Assembly: GCA_034679985.1 (NCBI GenBank)
Contig: JAXITR010000019.1
Location: forward strand, 1 to 34,008
DNA: 34,008 nt
Reading direction: 5' to 3'
From: CAMDTE01 sp034679985
Lineage (GTDB): Bacteria > Bacteroidota > Bacteroidia > Flavobacteriales > Schleiferiaceae
Positions 1 through 6,999 of this stretch are shown one piece after another; position 1 is the first letter of the stretch; every line of letters begins with the position of its first letter. The translations under genes were made by a program, and so were the position numbers. The notes under the pieces were generated by a model. That model worked only from the letters and a program-made list of their open reading frames with translations, was not told the origin of the DNA and did no database searches.

Positions 1-96
1 CCTTCTCTGTGTAAACTAATACAAAATGCATATAAAAAGCAACAAAAAAACCTGAAAAATATTAATTATCCATCAACAAAACATGTAATATTTTTC

Positions 97-125
97 TTGC
101 AAATGATTTTTTCAGTGATTATATT
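97..125 (+). promoter_or_regulatory. Putative sigma70-like promoter of tRNA-Gly
   Basis: TTGCAA at 97-102 and TATATT at 120-125 are separated by exactly 17 bp, and the expected start near 131-132 lies a few bases before the tRNA at 138. This resembles the classical -35/-10 arrangement and not the TAnnTTTG element seen before most genes here. The surrounding bases 1-137 are very AT-rich and hold no gene I can support. The hexamer match could be chance in such AT-rich DNA. Confidence 0.4.
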
Positions 126-137
126 ACCCGACCTAAA

Positions 138-213
<76 letters not shown>

Positions 214-215
214 AA

Positions 216-247
216 GAAAAACGCCGGCCCAACAGCCGGCGTTTTTC
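216..247 (+). terminator. Rho-independent terminator after tRNA-Gly
   Basis: An 8-bp perfect stem, ACGCCGGC at 221-228 and GCCGGCGT at 235-242, closes a 6-nt loop. It is flanked by an A-run before and a T-run (to 246) after, so the pairing extends with A-T pairs and the element could act on both strands. It ends tRNA-Gly transcription before the gene starting at 282. Confidence 0.9.
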
Positions 248-281
248 GTTGCTCCCGGCGGGAAATTCCTAACTTGTTCGC

Positions 282-1403
282 ATGAATAACCGATTTTTCC
301 CACGCTGGTTGGGCGCTCTGGTGCTGAGCGCATTGGCCGTCAGCACGGCGCACGCTCAGCTCCCCGGGTATTCCGTGGTAACTACCCCGTGGATGGGAGC
401 GGATGCCGCTGCGCCGGGCTCGACGCGGGTACACGCCCTGGCCTACCTCCGCAACACAGAGTACTTCAATCCTATCGAGGAAGGGCAAACGTGGTTTGGG
501 ACCCAGTTGGCGGTTCAGCGCGCCTGGGCGGTTTCTCCCCAAGTAAGCTTCCGTGCGGGTGCCTGGTTGAACCACACCTACGGCGGAACCACACGCGTCC
601 TGCCGCTCGTTCAAATGCGCTACGAAACCGCACCATCGGTGTCCGCTGCCCGTTGGCAGTGGTTGGCGGGCACTTTGGACGGTGCGGCCAGCCACGGCTT
701 GCTGGAACCCCTGTACGACGCCTCCCGCGCGCTGGAGGATCCTTTGGAGTATGGACTGCAATCCACCAAACGAAACGGTAGATGGCGTTCGGACCAGTGG
801 ATTTCGTGGCAAAAAGCCATTGTTTATGCGGAGCCCGCGTTTGAACGCATTTGGGCCGGAACCACGCAGCATCTGGACGTTTGGAGCCGCGCGGACCAGC
901 GGGTTTCGTTGCTGGCTCAGGCCCTGTGGTCCCATGCGGGCGGTCAAATCGACGCGTCACCGGTGGGAACCCCGGAAGGCAACCGCTTCAATGGGGCCCT
1001 GGGGCTATCGGCCACCGGCGGTTGGGTAGAAGCACAGGCGGCCCGGTTGTTTTATACCGACCCCTTGGCGCGTTTCTCCCCCATTGAGCAGGGAGGCGGC
1101 CTGTTGCTCCACGTGCACGCCCAGCCGCGCCTCAACGCCCACCATCGGTTGCGCCTGGGAGCCACGTACTGGAATGCGTCGGACTTTGTAGCGCCCGGCG
1201 GAGGCTACCTCTTTCAATCCGTCAACCGCTACGACCCCACCGTCTACCAAAAGGAGCGTCGCTTGTTGATCGGTCGGTTGGGTTGGGACCGGCACCAATC
1301 TGCGCACCATCTTTCCGTTCGGGTGGATCCGGTGCTGGACCTCCAATCCAAAACATTGGAGTGGGCTTTTTCGTTTTATTGGCAAATGCATCTTACCCCA
1401 TGA
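282..1403 (+). CDS. Predicted outer-membrane beta-barrel protein, unknown function
   Basis: A 373-residue exported protein. Residues 1-25 form a signal peptide: an NRFFPRW head, a hydrophobic LGALVLSALAVS core, and an AHA|Q cleavage site. The rest is rich in alternating aromatic and polar residues and repeated beta-strand-like segments (for example WVEAQAARLFYT and HRLRLGATYW), and it ends in a strand-like FSFYWQMHLTP. This is the pattern of an outer-membrane barrel of the kind common in Bacteroidota. I do not recognise a named family and see no catalytic motif. The ATG at 282 follows a degenerate promoter-like TAACTTG (270-276) by 5 nt. The stop codon overlaps the next ATG by 4 bp, so the two envelope genes are probably translationally coupled. 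Role: unknown envelope protein. Confidence 0.8.
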   Translation: MNNRFFPRWLGALVLSALAVSTAHAQLPGYSVVTTPWMGADAAAPGSTRVHALAYLRNTEYFNPIEEGQTWFGTQLAVQRAWAVSPQVSFRAGAWLNHTYGGTTRVLPLVQMRYETAPSVSAARWQWLAGTLDGAASHGLLEPLYDASRALEDPLEYGLQSTKRNGRWRSDQWISWQKAIVYAEPAFERIWAGTTQHLDVWSRADQRVSLLAQALWSHAGGQIDASPVGTPEGNRFNGALGLSATGGWVEAQAARLFYTDPLARFSPIEQGGGLLLHVHAQPRLNAHHRLRLGATYWNASDFVAPGGGYLFQSVNRYDPTVYQKERRLLIGRLGWDRHQSAHHLSVRVDPVLDLQSKTLEWAFSFYWQMHLTP

Positions 1404-1960
1404 AGCACTTGTTTACCCTTCTTGCAATCGGCCTCGTCGTGGGCGCGGCACACGCTCAGCGCGTAGAGATTGGTTACCTGCACACCTTCCACACCCAAGC
1501 CACCACCTACCGACAGCGCGAGTGGACGCGTGTTCCCGGCACGTGGTTGGGTCCAGAAGATCCCAACTTTCCGGAAACCTTCCGGGTTCGGGAAACCTGG
1601 CCGGAGAAAAAGTACAACGTGCACCAGCCCATGCTCAGTTTGTTCTTCCCCTTGGGCGAGACCGCCAACAAAAAGTGGTCGGCCGAATGGATTTCGGGAT
1701 TCTTCCCGAACAGTTTTCGGGAACTGTCGCTCTTCAGCGGGGTCAACGGGAGCTACCACCTTGCGCCCCAGTGGCGTGCCCAAATGCAGTTGGGTTTGGT
1801 CAGCAACTACTCCCAGCGCACGGCCTACACCCTGTGGGGAACCATCCCCGGAGCCAACCTCAGCGTGGAGTGGGCGCCCGTGGATTGGGCAGTTGTTCGG
1901 CTCTACGGCAATCCGGAAATGATTGGATTGGGCGTGCACTACTTGATCAAGAAGCGTTAA
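1400..1960 (+). CDS. Predicted small outer-membrane or periplasmic protein, unknown function
   Basis: A 186-residue protein with signal peptide MKHLFTLLAIGLVVGAAHAQ (cleavage expected after AHA). The mature part holds short alternating strands with aromatic girdles, such as VEIGYLHTFH, GSYHLAPQWRAQMQLGL and WAVVRLYGNPEMIGLGVHY. Its length would suit an 8-stranded barrel. I see no recognised domain. The start at 1400 is chosen because it gives the signal peptide at the N terminus and forms an ATGA overlap with the preceding stop, so the pair is likely co-expressed and may act together. The stop codon TAA (1958-1960) is itself part of the promoter-like TAACTTTG proposed for tRNA-Leu. Confidence 0.75.
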   Translation: MKHLFTLLAIGLVVGAAHAQRVEIGYLHTFHTQATTYRQREWTRVPGTWLGPEDPNFPETFRVRETWPEKKYNVHQPMLSLFFPLGETANKKWSAEWISGFFPNSFRELSLFSGVNGSYHLAPQWRAQMQLGLVSNYSQRTAYTLWGTIPGANLSVEWAPVDWAVVRLYGNPEMIGLGVHYLIKKR

Positions 1961-1965
1961 CTTTG
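1958..1965 (+). promoter_or_regulatory. TAnnTTTG -7 element before tRNA-Leu
   Basis: TAACTTTG matches the Bacteroidota housekeeping -7 consensus TAnnTTTG exactly and includes the TAA stop of the upstream gene. A start around 1969-1972 would give a leader of about 24 nt before the tRNA at 1994. I could not find a convincing -33 TTG at 17-23 bp spacing, which lowers confidence. Confidence 0.5.
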
Positions 1966-1993
1966 CACCTTCGTTGAATTTTTGATTCGACGG

Positions 1994-2079
1994 GTCCGAG
2001 TGGTGAAATAGGTAGACACGAGGGACTTAAAATCCCTTGGCCAGTAATGGCCGTGCGGGTTCGATTCCCGCCTCGGGCA
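1994..2079 (+). tRNA. tRNA-Leu (anticodon TAA)
   Basis: An 86-nt class II tRNA. Acceptor GTCCGAG (1994-2000) pairs with CTCGGGC (2072-2078), with one T-G pair. The discriminator is A2079 and CCA is not encoded. The anticodon stem AGGGA/TCCCT (2021-2025, 2033-2037) encloses a loop with TAA at 2028-2030. A long variable arm (TTGGCCAGTAATGGCCGT region) is typical of leucine tRNAs, and the T-loop has GTTCGATTC. A short T-run follows at 2082-2086. Bases 2080-2254 hold no gene I can support. Confidence 0.96.
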
Positions 2080-2254
2080 CTCTTTTTAGCCGACCGGGCC
2101 CCAATGCGGCACCGGTTTGGAATTTCGGAGTAATTTTCTCCAACTCCCTGATACAATTGCAGTTAAAAGAACGTGAGGGGTTAATATACCGCTACGTTGG
2201 GTTTAAATTATTACGGTTTTCCGCGTTGAGTGGTACCTTTCATTTCCACGCAGT

Positions 2255-2659
2255 TTAATTCGTTAAAGCGTAATAATACCGACTAAAGTGTTTGGAGAAA
2301 CGAGGCCGGGATGCGTCCCGGTCGGTATGGAATGAATAGTAGCGCAGGTCCGATGCATGCAGATCGCTCACATACTGCGAATCACTGCTGTACGCAACAC
2401 ATGAATAGAGGGCATTTAGCTGATCAAGGGTCAAATGGGAATGCGACAGAAAGAAATGACTCGCAAACATTTCGGAGGCTGGGCCATTCATAACCGTAGT
2501 TTGGTAGGTTGTACCGTCAACGGTCCATTTTATATTTAGGGGCATACCTGTGGCGTTGTGGAGTTTGAACTCATATTCATGCTCGTACTCGTAATTATCT
2601 GATGCGCAGGCCAACAACAGGGTGAACGTAATTATGGAAAATACTTGCTTTAGTTTCAT
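2255..2659 (-). CDS. Small predicted lipoprotein, unknown function
   Basis: A 134-residue protein with a lipoprotein signal: MKLKQVFSIITFTLLLACAS, with the lipobox cysteine at residue 18. The next residues are acidic and tyrosine-rich (SDNYEYEHEYEFKLHNATG), followed by a small domain with many serines, histidines and aromatics. No known family is recognised. By hand count over 2281-2640 the GC content is about 47%, clearly below its neighbours, and it sits in an AT-richer patch next to tRNA-Leu. That fits recent acquisition but does not prove it. The gene stands alone, with 175 bp to the tRNA on one side and about 250 bp to the next gene on the other. ATG at 2659 puts the signal peptide at the N terminus. 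Confidence 0.72.
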   Translation of the reverse strand: MKLKQVFSIITFTLLLACASDNYEYEHEYEFKLHNATGMPLNIKWTVDGTTYQTTVMNGPASEMFASHFFLSHSHLTLDQLNALYSCVAYSSDSQYVSDLHASDLRYYSFHTDRDASRPRFSKHFSRYYYALTN

Positions 2660-2907
2660 AAATAATCGAATTGCTTAATTTTATGTGCACAGCAGGTTGC
2701 TATCAAGATTTTAGTTTCAAACCCTGTGCGGTTGATCTGATTTCATTAAAGTTAGTTTAATTAAGGATTCAGTACAATAATTGGGCAGTTCATTTCTTGG
2801 AGCATTTCAGTAGAAATGAACATTGCTAAAATCGAACGCCCTCTGCTATTTGTTTTTTTAAATACGCACTTTTTGGGAAATTTACAGGTTCCGCGGTAAT
2901 TTGCAGC
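2660..2907. other. AT-rich intergenic region between divergent genes
   Basis: This 248-bp spacer separates the lipoprotein gene (minus) from the small membrane protein gene (plus). It is AT-rich, with T-runs around 2851-2860 and 2873-2877. A likely promoter for the plus-strand gene lies at its end: TTTTTGGG near 2873-2879 as a -33 region, then TAATTTG at 2897-2903, a one-base-short version of TAnnTTTG. I see no ORF or RNA structure that I can defend. Confidence 0.5.
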
Positions 2908-3183
2908 ATGCAACACGATCTCCGCATCATCTCCCTGTATTTCCGCGGTCTTTTCTACAAATACGAAAATCCTCAAGGCGGAATGCCGTTGTCGGACCAA
3001 CTGTTGGTGCAGGAAATGCTCAAGCGCAAGGTCCTGGAACCGCATCCACTGGACGCCACCCGGGCGATTTTGACCTTTCGCGGGGAACGCTACGCCAAAG
3101 ACATCATCCACAAGATGATCCGTCCCACGTTGTACATCGTTTTCAGTGTTCTGCTGGCGGCAGCACTCTTCCGGCAGGTATGA
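2908..3183 (+). CDS. Small single-span membrane protein, unknown function
   Basis: A 91-residue protein. Residues 1-68 are soluble and mixed in charge (HDLRIISLYFRGLFYKYENP, then MLKRKVLEPHPLDATRAILTFRGERY). Residues 71-88 form one C-terminal membrane helix (IRPTLYIVFSVLLAAALF) that ends nearly at the C terminus, as in a tail-anchored protein. No family is recognised. The ATG at 2908 is 4 nt after a TAATTTG promoter-like element, predicting a near-leaderless message. Its stop overlaps the ATG of the DUF2490 gene (ATGA at 3180-3183), so the two are probably co-translated. Confidence 0.65.
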   Translation: MQHDLRIISLYFRGLFYKYENPQGGMPLSDQLLVQEMLKRKVLEPHPLDATRAILTFRGERYAKDIIHKMIRPTLYIVFSVLLAAALFRQV

Positions 3184-3803
3184 GGCAAACGGCAACCGTA
3201 GTTTTTTGCATCGCACTTTTCGTCTTCGCCGCGCCGTTTGCGGCACGCGCGCAGGATCAAGTTTGGGCAGCATTCACCGTAAAAGCAGACGTAACCAAGC
3301 GATGGGACGCGGCAGCATCTTTGGAACACCGGTGGCGAAACAACGAGTTGGTTCGATTCGTGGATCTGCGCCTCACCCGCGACGCCCGGAAAAACTGGAC
3401 CTGGTGGTATGAATACCGAGCGCCTTTGGCGCAGACGGTTAACCCGCGGCACACGCTGACCTTGGAAAAGACTTGGAAGCCGCTCCTGAATGGGGTGAAG
3501 CTGGTGGAGGCCACCGGAGGTGTGCGGTACCACTTCAACCGGGCGGCGTCGGTTCGCTACGGACTGTACCTGCAGCGGAGTTTTGGCACCCTAACTCCAG
3601 AGCTGAGTGCGGAGCATTGGCTGGAAACCTTTCTGCCGACGTCTGATTTGCGCCGAACGCGGTATTCCGTGGGGCTCAACTGGGAGGCGACCAAACGGCT
3701 CCGGTGGTCTGCCTCGTGGGCCCTCCAAAAGGACTACACGGGCCTGGGGGCGCTGGAAGAAGACTTCAGCGTTCTTCGTTTGGGGCTGCGCTGTAAGCTG
3801 TAA
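3180..3803 (+). CDS. DUF2490-like outer-membrane barrel protein
   Basis: A 207-residue exported protein with signal peptide MRQTATVVFCIALFVFAAPF and a cleavage site near ARAQ (residue 25). The mature part looks like DUF2490: a W near the N terminus, then strand pairs rich in R, W and Y (LEHRWRNNELVRFVDLRLT, WWYEYRAPL, GGVRYHFN, RYSVGLNWEA), ending in the short strand VLRLGLRCKL. DUF2490 proteins are small barrels of unknown role, frequent in Bacteroidota. The start is the ATG overlapping the previous stop. The 3' end overlaps the convergent acpH gene by 38 bp (3766-3803). Family assignment is from pattern memory and moderate. Confidence 0.7.
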   Translation: MRQTATVVFCIALFVFAAPFAARAQDQVWAAFTVKADVTKRWDAAASLEHRWRNNELVRFVDLRLTRDARKNWTWWYEYRAPLAQTVNPRHTLTLEKTWKPLLNGVKLVEATGGVRYHFNRAASVRYGLYLQRSFGTLTPELSAEHWLETFLPTSDLRRTRYSVGLNWEATKRLRWSASWALQKDYTGLGALEEDFSVLRLGLRCKL

Positions 3804-4365
3804 CAAAATCTACCAGTTCCGGCCAAAATCGGTCAAAATGAACTTCTAAGGCGGTACGGTGGGGCGAAAAATGCTCCATGGTGCGGTCCAAACCGTTGCC
3901 CGGGAGGGTCCGACGGCTCATTTGCACCAAAATTCCGTGCGTCCCGTCCTCGGAAGCATAGGCCTCCAACCAATTCTCGCGCACCAAAGCCTCCGTCATG
4001 CGTTGCGTGCGGTCCGGCAGAAACTCGCGGGCTTCCATCAGTTCCGCGTAGCAATTCTGGGCAAAGTGGGCGAGTGGTGTGCCGGAACCCAATTCCTCCC
4101 AGCGCGCGGCCAGGTAGTGGTCAAACAGGACGTCTTGCGCTACCGCACTGAAGTGGCGAAGCGTCGGGGAGAAGTGGCGTCGAAACGCGCGGACTTCCGG
4201 GTGGGCGTCGGTAAATTGATCGATGGCCCGATGCAAACGAATGCCGTGGGCCAGTTCAGGGGGATAGGCCGCCCAGTCGCGTCCCTTGACGCCGTCGGCC
4301 ATGAAGTTGCCCACACGCACCAAACCTCCACCGGGGGAGAGGTGCAGGTGGGCTAGGAAGTTCAT
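3766..4365 (-). CDS. acpH: ACP phosphodiesterase family protein (AcpH-like)
   Basis: A 199-residue protein starting MNFLAHLHLS, the hallmark N terminus of the acyl-carrier-protein phosphodiesterase family (DUF479). These proteins can remove the 4'-phosphopantetheine arm from holo-ACP, although many members have unproven activity. Visible family features are GNFMADGVKG (near residue 20), HRAIDQFTDAHPE (near residues 48-60) with conserved H and D, and DVLFDHYLAARW (near residue 83). The length is typical (about 195-200). The start is the ATG that overlaps the purS stop by 4 bp (ATGA); an upstream in-frame start would extend into purS. It is the last gene of a pssA-purS-acpH unit, and its 3' end overlaps the convergent DUF2490 gene. 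An acpH next to phospholipid synthesis fits a lipid-metabolism theme. Confidence 0.82.
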   Translation of the reverse strand: MNFLAHLHLSPGGGLVRVGNFMADGVKGRDWAAYPPELAHGIRLHRAIDQFTDAHPEVRAFRRHFSPTLRHFSAVAQDVLFDHYLAARWEELGSGTPLAHFAQNCYAELMEAREFLPDRTQRMTEALVRENWLEAYASEDGTHGILVQMSRRTLPGNGLDRTMEHFSPHRTALEVHFDRFWPELVDFVTAYSAAPNEER

Positions 4366-4616
4366 CCTTGGGCGAAAATTTCGTAGGAGTAGCTTTCCAT
4401 GATGGGGTTGGCCAAAAGCTGCGTGCAAGCGGCTTCAACTTTCTCCGTGGCTTCCTCCTTGCTGTTGGCCTCAACCTCCAGGGTGATGTGCTTGCCAATG
4501 CGCACGTTGCCAATCTCAGACAAGCCCATGGAGGCCATGCTCTGGCCTACGGTCTTGCCTTGAGGGTCCAACAATGCTTTGTGGGGCATGACGTCGATTT
4601 CAGCGCGAAATTTCAT
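4362..4616 (-). CDS. purS: Phosphoribosylformylglycinamidine synthase subunit PurS
   Basis: An 84-residue protein of typical PurS length. It starts MKFRAEIDVMPHKALLDPQG, which matches the PurS N terminus (beta strand, then a LDPQG/GKTV turn), followed by SMGLSEIGNVRIGKHITLEV and a C-terminal helix-strand with CTQLLANPIMESYSYEI. PurS bridges PurQ and PurL in the multi-subunit FGAM synthetase of purine synthesis, channelling ammonia. No purQ or purL lies nearby. The ATG overlaps the pssA stop (ATGA), yet a perfect TACCTTTG element lies 36 nt upstream inside pssA, so it may also be transcribed separately. Many Bacteroidota use a large single-chain PurL, so the partner of this PurS is an open question. 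Confidence 0.88.
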   Translation of the reverse strand: MKFRAEIDVMPHKALLDPQGKTVGQSMASMGLSEIGNVRIGKHITLEVEANSKEEATEKVEAACTQLLANPIMESYSYEIFAQG

Positions 4617-5320
4617 GGGAAGCGGTTTTCTAGGGTAGATGCAGTAAGGTACAAAGGTACAAAAAGGAGCGCAGCAAAGGCGCCGCCCAAAACAAGAAGT
4701 GCCGCAAGCAGGGAGGCTGCAAAAGCCAGTCGGTACCGAAGGCCCCAAAGGGTTGCGGGCCATTTTTTCAAGGAGAACAGGGGCCATTCCGCGTTTAGGG
4801 CGAAGGCGGAAAACAGCGAAAAGACCGCGGTAACGGGCAACAAGGGGAAATCGTCCGGCGCGGGAAGCACTACGGCCATCAGGTAGCCGGTGACCATAAG
4901 CGCATTGGCCGGAGTGGGGACGCCGATGAAGGAGTCGGACTGCCGGGTGTCTAAGTTGAAACGCGCCAATCGGTACACACTGCCCAGGGCAAGGGGAGCC
5001 GCCACCGCCAGCGAGAGGAACCAGGCCGAACCGGGGTTGCGCTCCTGAAGCAGAAAAAACAGGGCCAGGGAAGGAGCGGCGCCAAAGGTTACGGCGTCTG
5101 CAAGGGAGTCCAACTGCAATCCCAGCGGGCCGGCAACGCCCAGCTTGCGGGCCACCCAGCCGTCAAAAACATCCAACACCAGCGCCAATCCCAGGAACAG
5201 GGCAAACGGATGGTCCTCGCGAAAGGCGTCGGCACCGTAGAGGGCAACGCTGGCCACGGCGCCCAGGCCGCAAAAGAGGTTGCCCAGCGTGAGGGAATTG
5301 GGGATCCAGGCTCTGTTCAT
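4613..5320 (-). CDS. pssA: CDP-diacylglycerol--serine O-phosphatidyltransferase
   Basis: A 235-residue integral membrane enzyme that makes phosphatidylserine, the precursor of phosphatidylethanolamine. It carries the full CDP-alcohol phosphotransferase motif D-G-x2-A-R-x8-G-x3-D-x3-D: D53-G54, A57-R58, G67, D71 and D75, preceded by D50. N-terminal IPNSLTLGNLFCG (residues 6-18) is the usual PssA opening. Several hydrophobic helices follow (about residues 85-110, 145-160, 195-225). GVPTPANALMV near residue 137 matches the conserved (I)GLPSPAA-type loop of the family. ATG at 5320 is chosen over an upstream TTG at 5329, because it lies 6 nt after the TACTTTTG promoter element. First gene of the pssA-purS-acpH unit. 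Confidence 0.92.
   Translation of the reverse strand: MNRAWIPNSLTLGNLFCGLGAVASVALYGADAFREDHPFALFLGLALVLDVFDGWVARKLGVAGPLGLQLDSLADAVTFGAAPSLALFFLLQERNPGSAWFLSLAVAAPLALGSVYRLARFNLDTRQSDSFIGVPTPANALMVTGYLMAVVLPAPDDFPLLPVTAVFSLFSAFALNAEWPLFSLKKWPATLWGLRYRLAFAASLLAALLVLGGAFAALLFVPLYLTASTLENRFP
4652..4659 (-). promoter_or_regulatory. Internal TACCTTTG promoter element upstream of purS
   Basis: Read on the minus strand, 4659-4652 is TACCTTTG, a perfect match to TAnnTTTG, inside the 3' end of pssA. The predicted leader to the purS ATG at 4616 is about 30 nt. A TTTG lies about 15 bp further upstream, slightly closer than the usual 17-23 bp for a -33 element. It would allow purS-acpH expression independent of pssA. 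Confidence 0.45.
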
Positions 5321-5326
5321 ACCCAA

Positions 5327-5344
5327 CAAAAGTAGGTACCTTTG
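5327..5344. promoter_or_regulatory. Back-to-back divergent -7 elements for pssA and lnt
   Basis: On the minus strand 5334-5327 reads TACTTTTG, and on the plus strand 5337-5344 reads TACCTTTG. Both are perfect TAnnTTTG matches, only 2 bp apart. The pssA ATG (5320) is 6 nt after its element and the lnt ATG (5350) is 5 nt after its own. Both transcripts are therefore predicted to start at or next to the start codon, and the two polymerases would exclude each other. Confidence 0.6.
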
Positions 5345-5349
5345 GGGTT

Positions 5350-6969
5350 ATGCAACGCAATCCTTGGTTTTTGGCGGTTCTTTCTGCCTTGCTTTTGGTG
5401 CTTTTTTGGCCCGCGGCCTTGTATCCCTTGCCCGGTGCGGAATTCGTTCCGCCGTTGGGTATTTTGGTGGGTTTTGTTCCCTTGATGCTTTTGGAACGGG
5501 AACTTCGGGCGCGCAGCCGGGGCGGATGGATGTTTTTTGGTTTTGCGTTGCTGGCCATGGCCTTGTTCAACTTGGGCACCACCTGGTGGGTGGCCGGTGC
5601 GCATTGGAGCGGGGTGGCGGCTACGGTCACCATCAACGGCTCGCTCATGGCGGGCGCTTGGGCCGGCTACGCCTTTGCCGCGCGGCGCGGAGGAGAACGC
5701 ATGGCGTTTTGGACCTTGGCGTCCTTGTGGTTGGCATTGGAACAGCTGCACGCGCACTGGGACGTAGCGTTTCCGTGGTTGGATTTGGGGCACAGCATGG
5801 CCACCGTCCCCTGGGCGGTGCAGTGGTACGCGTTTACCGGCCCCGCGGGCGGAACGGTCTGGATCCTGGCCATCAACGCCGCTGTGGCAGTGGCGTGGCA
5901 AAACCAAGGGGAGTCCTCCGGGCTGAGGCGCTGGCACCTTCCCGTTTTGCTGTTGGCGTGCCCTCTGGGGCTGTCTGGCGTGCTCTGGACGCAAAAGGGC
6001 GACGGCGCGCAAGCGGAGCCACCGTTGACCGCTCGGGTGGCCGTGGTGCAGCCCAACCTTGATCCGTACACCGAAAAATTTGAACTGCCCGAAGTCTGGC
6101 AGGTTTCCCAAACGCTGGACCGCTTGAAAAAAGACCGACCCGCCAACGCGCCGGCCTTGGATTGGGTGGTGTTTCCGGAAACCTTTTTGCCCCGGGGCAT
6201 TGAGGAAGACCGGCTCCAAACCTCGGCCGCGCTGCAACCGCTGGTGAACTACAGCAAGGCAACCGGCAGCAACCTGATGGTGGGCGCAACTACCTACGCA
6301 CTGGTGGACGAACCGTCGGACGCCTCCCGCGCCACGGGCGACGGGCGTTGGTACGAAACCTACAATACTTCCCTGTGGCTGGATTCGTCGGGCCTTCGCG
6401 GCACCTACCACAAATCCAAGTTGGTAGTGGGCGTGGAGCGCATGCCCTTCATTGGGTACCTCAAACCTTTGTTGGGCGACGCCGCCATTGCCCTGGGCGG
6501 CACTTCCGGTACTTTGGGCACGCAATCCCAACGCGAAGTTTTTGGGGACCGTCCGGGCCTCCTGCGTGCGGCGCCCGTCGTTTGCTGGGAGCAGGATTTC
6601 TCCGACTACGTCACCGAATACGTGCGTTTGGGCGCCAATTTCTTGGCCGTACAAACCAACGACGGCTGGTGGGGCAATACCCCGGGCCACATCCAGCACC
6701 TGCACTACGCCCGTTTGCGCGCCGTGGAAACCGGCCTGTGGGTGGTGCGCTCCGCCAACACCGGGGTCAGCGCCGTCATTGACCACCGCGGAACCGTTTT
6801 GCAGCGCTTGGACTGGGACCGCGCCGGCCATTTGGAAGCCAACGTGCCCGACGTTCGCCGCGAACCCACCTACTACAGCCGTTCCGGAAATTACCTGGGC
6901 GGAATGTCCGTGTGGCTGGCACCGCTTTTGCTGTTGTCTGTCTGGGTGAAAACCCGAACCAAACGCTGA
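5350..6969 (+). CDS. lnt: Apolipoprotein N-acyltransferase
   Basis: A 539-residue inner-membrane enzyme that adds the third acyl chain to the N-terminal cysteine of lipoproteins. The N-terminal half holds about six membrane helices (residues 5-30, 35-50, 58-80, 90-110, 115-135, 170-195). The C-terminal half is a nitrilase-fold domain with the catalytic triad in place: E277 in VVFPETFLP, K355 in TYHKSKLVVGVE, and C412 in VVCWEQDFSDYV. NDGWWGNTPG and RSANTGVSAVIDHRG are the standard downstream blocks, and a last membrane helix lies near the C terminus. In E. coli the triad is E267-K335-C387, so spacing is conserved. The lipoproteins predicted in this window would be clients. It stands alone, divergent from pssA. 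Confidence 0.95.
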   Translation: MQRNPWFLAVLSALLLVLFWPAALYPLPGAEFVPPLGILVGFVPLMLLERELRARSRGGWMFFGFALLAMALFNLGTTWWVAGAHWSGVAATVTINGSLMAGAWAGYAFAARRGGERMAFWTLASLWLALEQLHAHWDVAFPWLDLGHSMATVPWAVQWYAFTGPAGGTVWILAINAAVAVAWQNQGESSGLRRWHLPVLLLACPLGLSGVLWTQKGDGAQAEPPLTARVAVVQPNLDPYTEKFELPEVWQVSQTLDRLKKDRPANAPALDWVVFPETFLPRGIEEDRLQTSAALQPLVNYSKATGSNLMVGATTYALVDEPSDASRATGDGRWYETYNTSLWLDSSGLRGTYHKSKLVVGVERMPFIGYLKPLLGDAAIALGGTSGTLGTQSQREVFGDRPGLLRAAPVVCWEQDFSDYVTEYVRLGANFLAVQTNDGWWGNTPGHIQHLHYARLRAVETGLWVVRSANTGVSAVIDHRGTVLQRLDWDRAGHLEANVPDVRREPTYYSRSGNYLGGMSVWLAPLLLLSVWVKTRTKR

Positions 6970-6987
6970 GAAAACCCTCGGTCAACC

Positions 6988-6995
6988 TACCTTTG
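6988..6995 (+). promoter_or_regulatory. TACCTTTG -7 element of the lpdA operon
   Basis: TACCTTTG is a perfect TAnnTTTG match in the 30-bp gap between lnt and lpdA. Only 4 nt (TACC) separate it from the lpdA ATG at 7000, which predicts a leaderless mRNA. No clear -33 TTG is visible at standard distance. Confidence 0.6.
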
Positions 6996-6999
6996 TACC

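Noticed and set aside
1994..2079. tRNA-Leu as an integration site of a mobile element
   Set aside because: No integrase is present and the 3' end of the tRNA is not repeated downstream in the window, in spite of the AT-rich patch next to it.
5317..6831. A 504-codon open frame on the minus strand opposite lnt
   Set aside because: Shadow of lnt, whose catalytic triad is clear; the frame is rich in G, R, Q and H without any domain.
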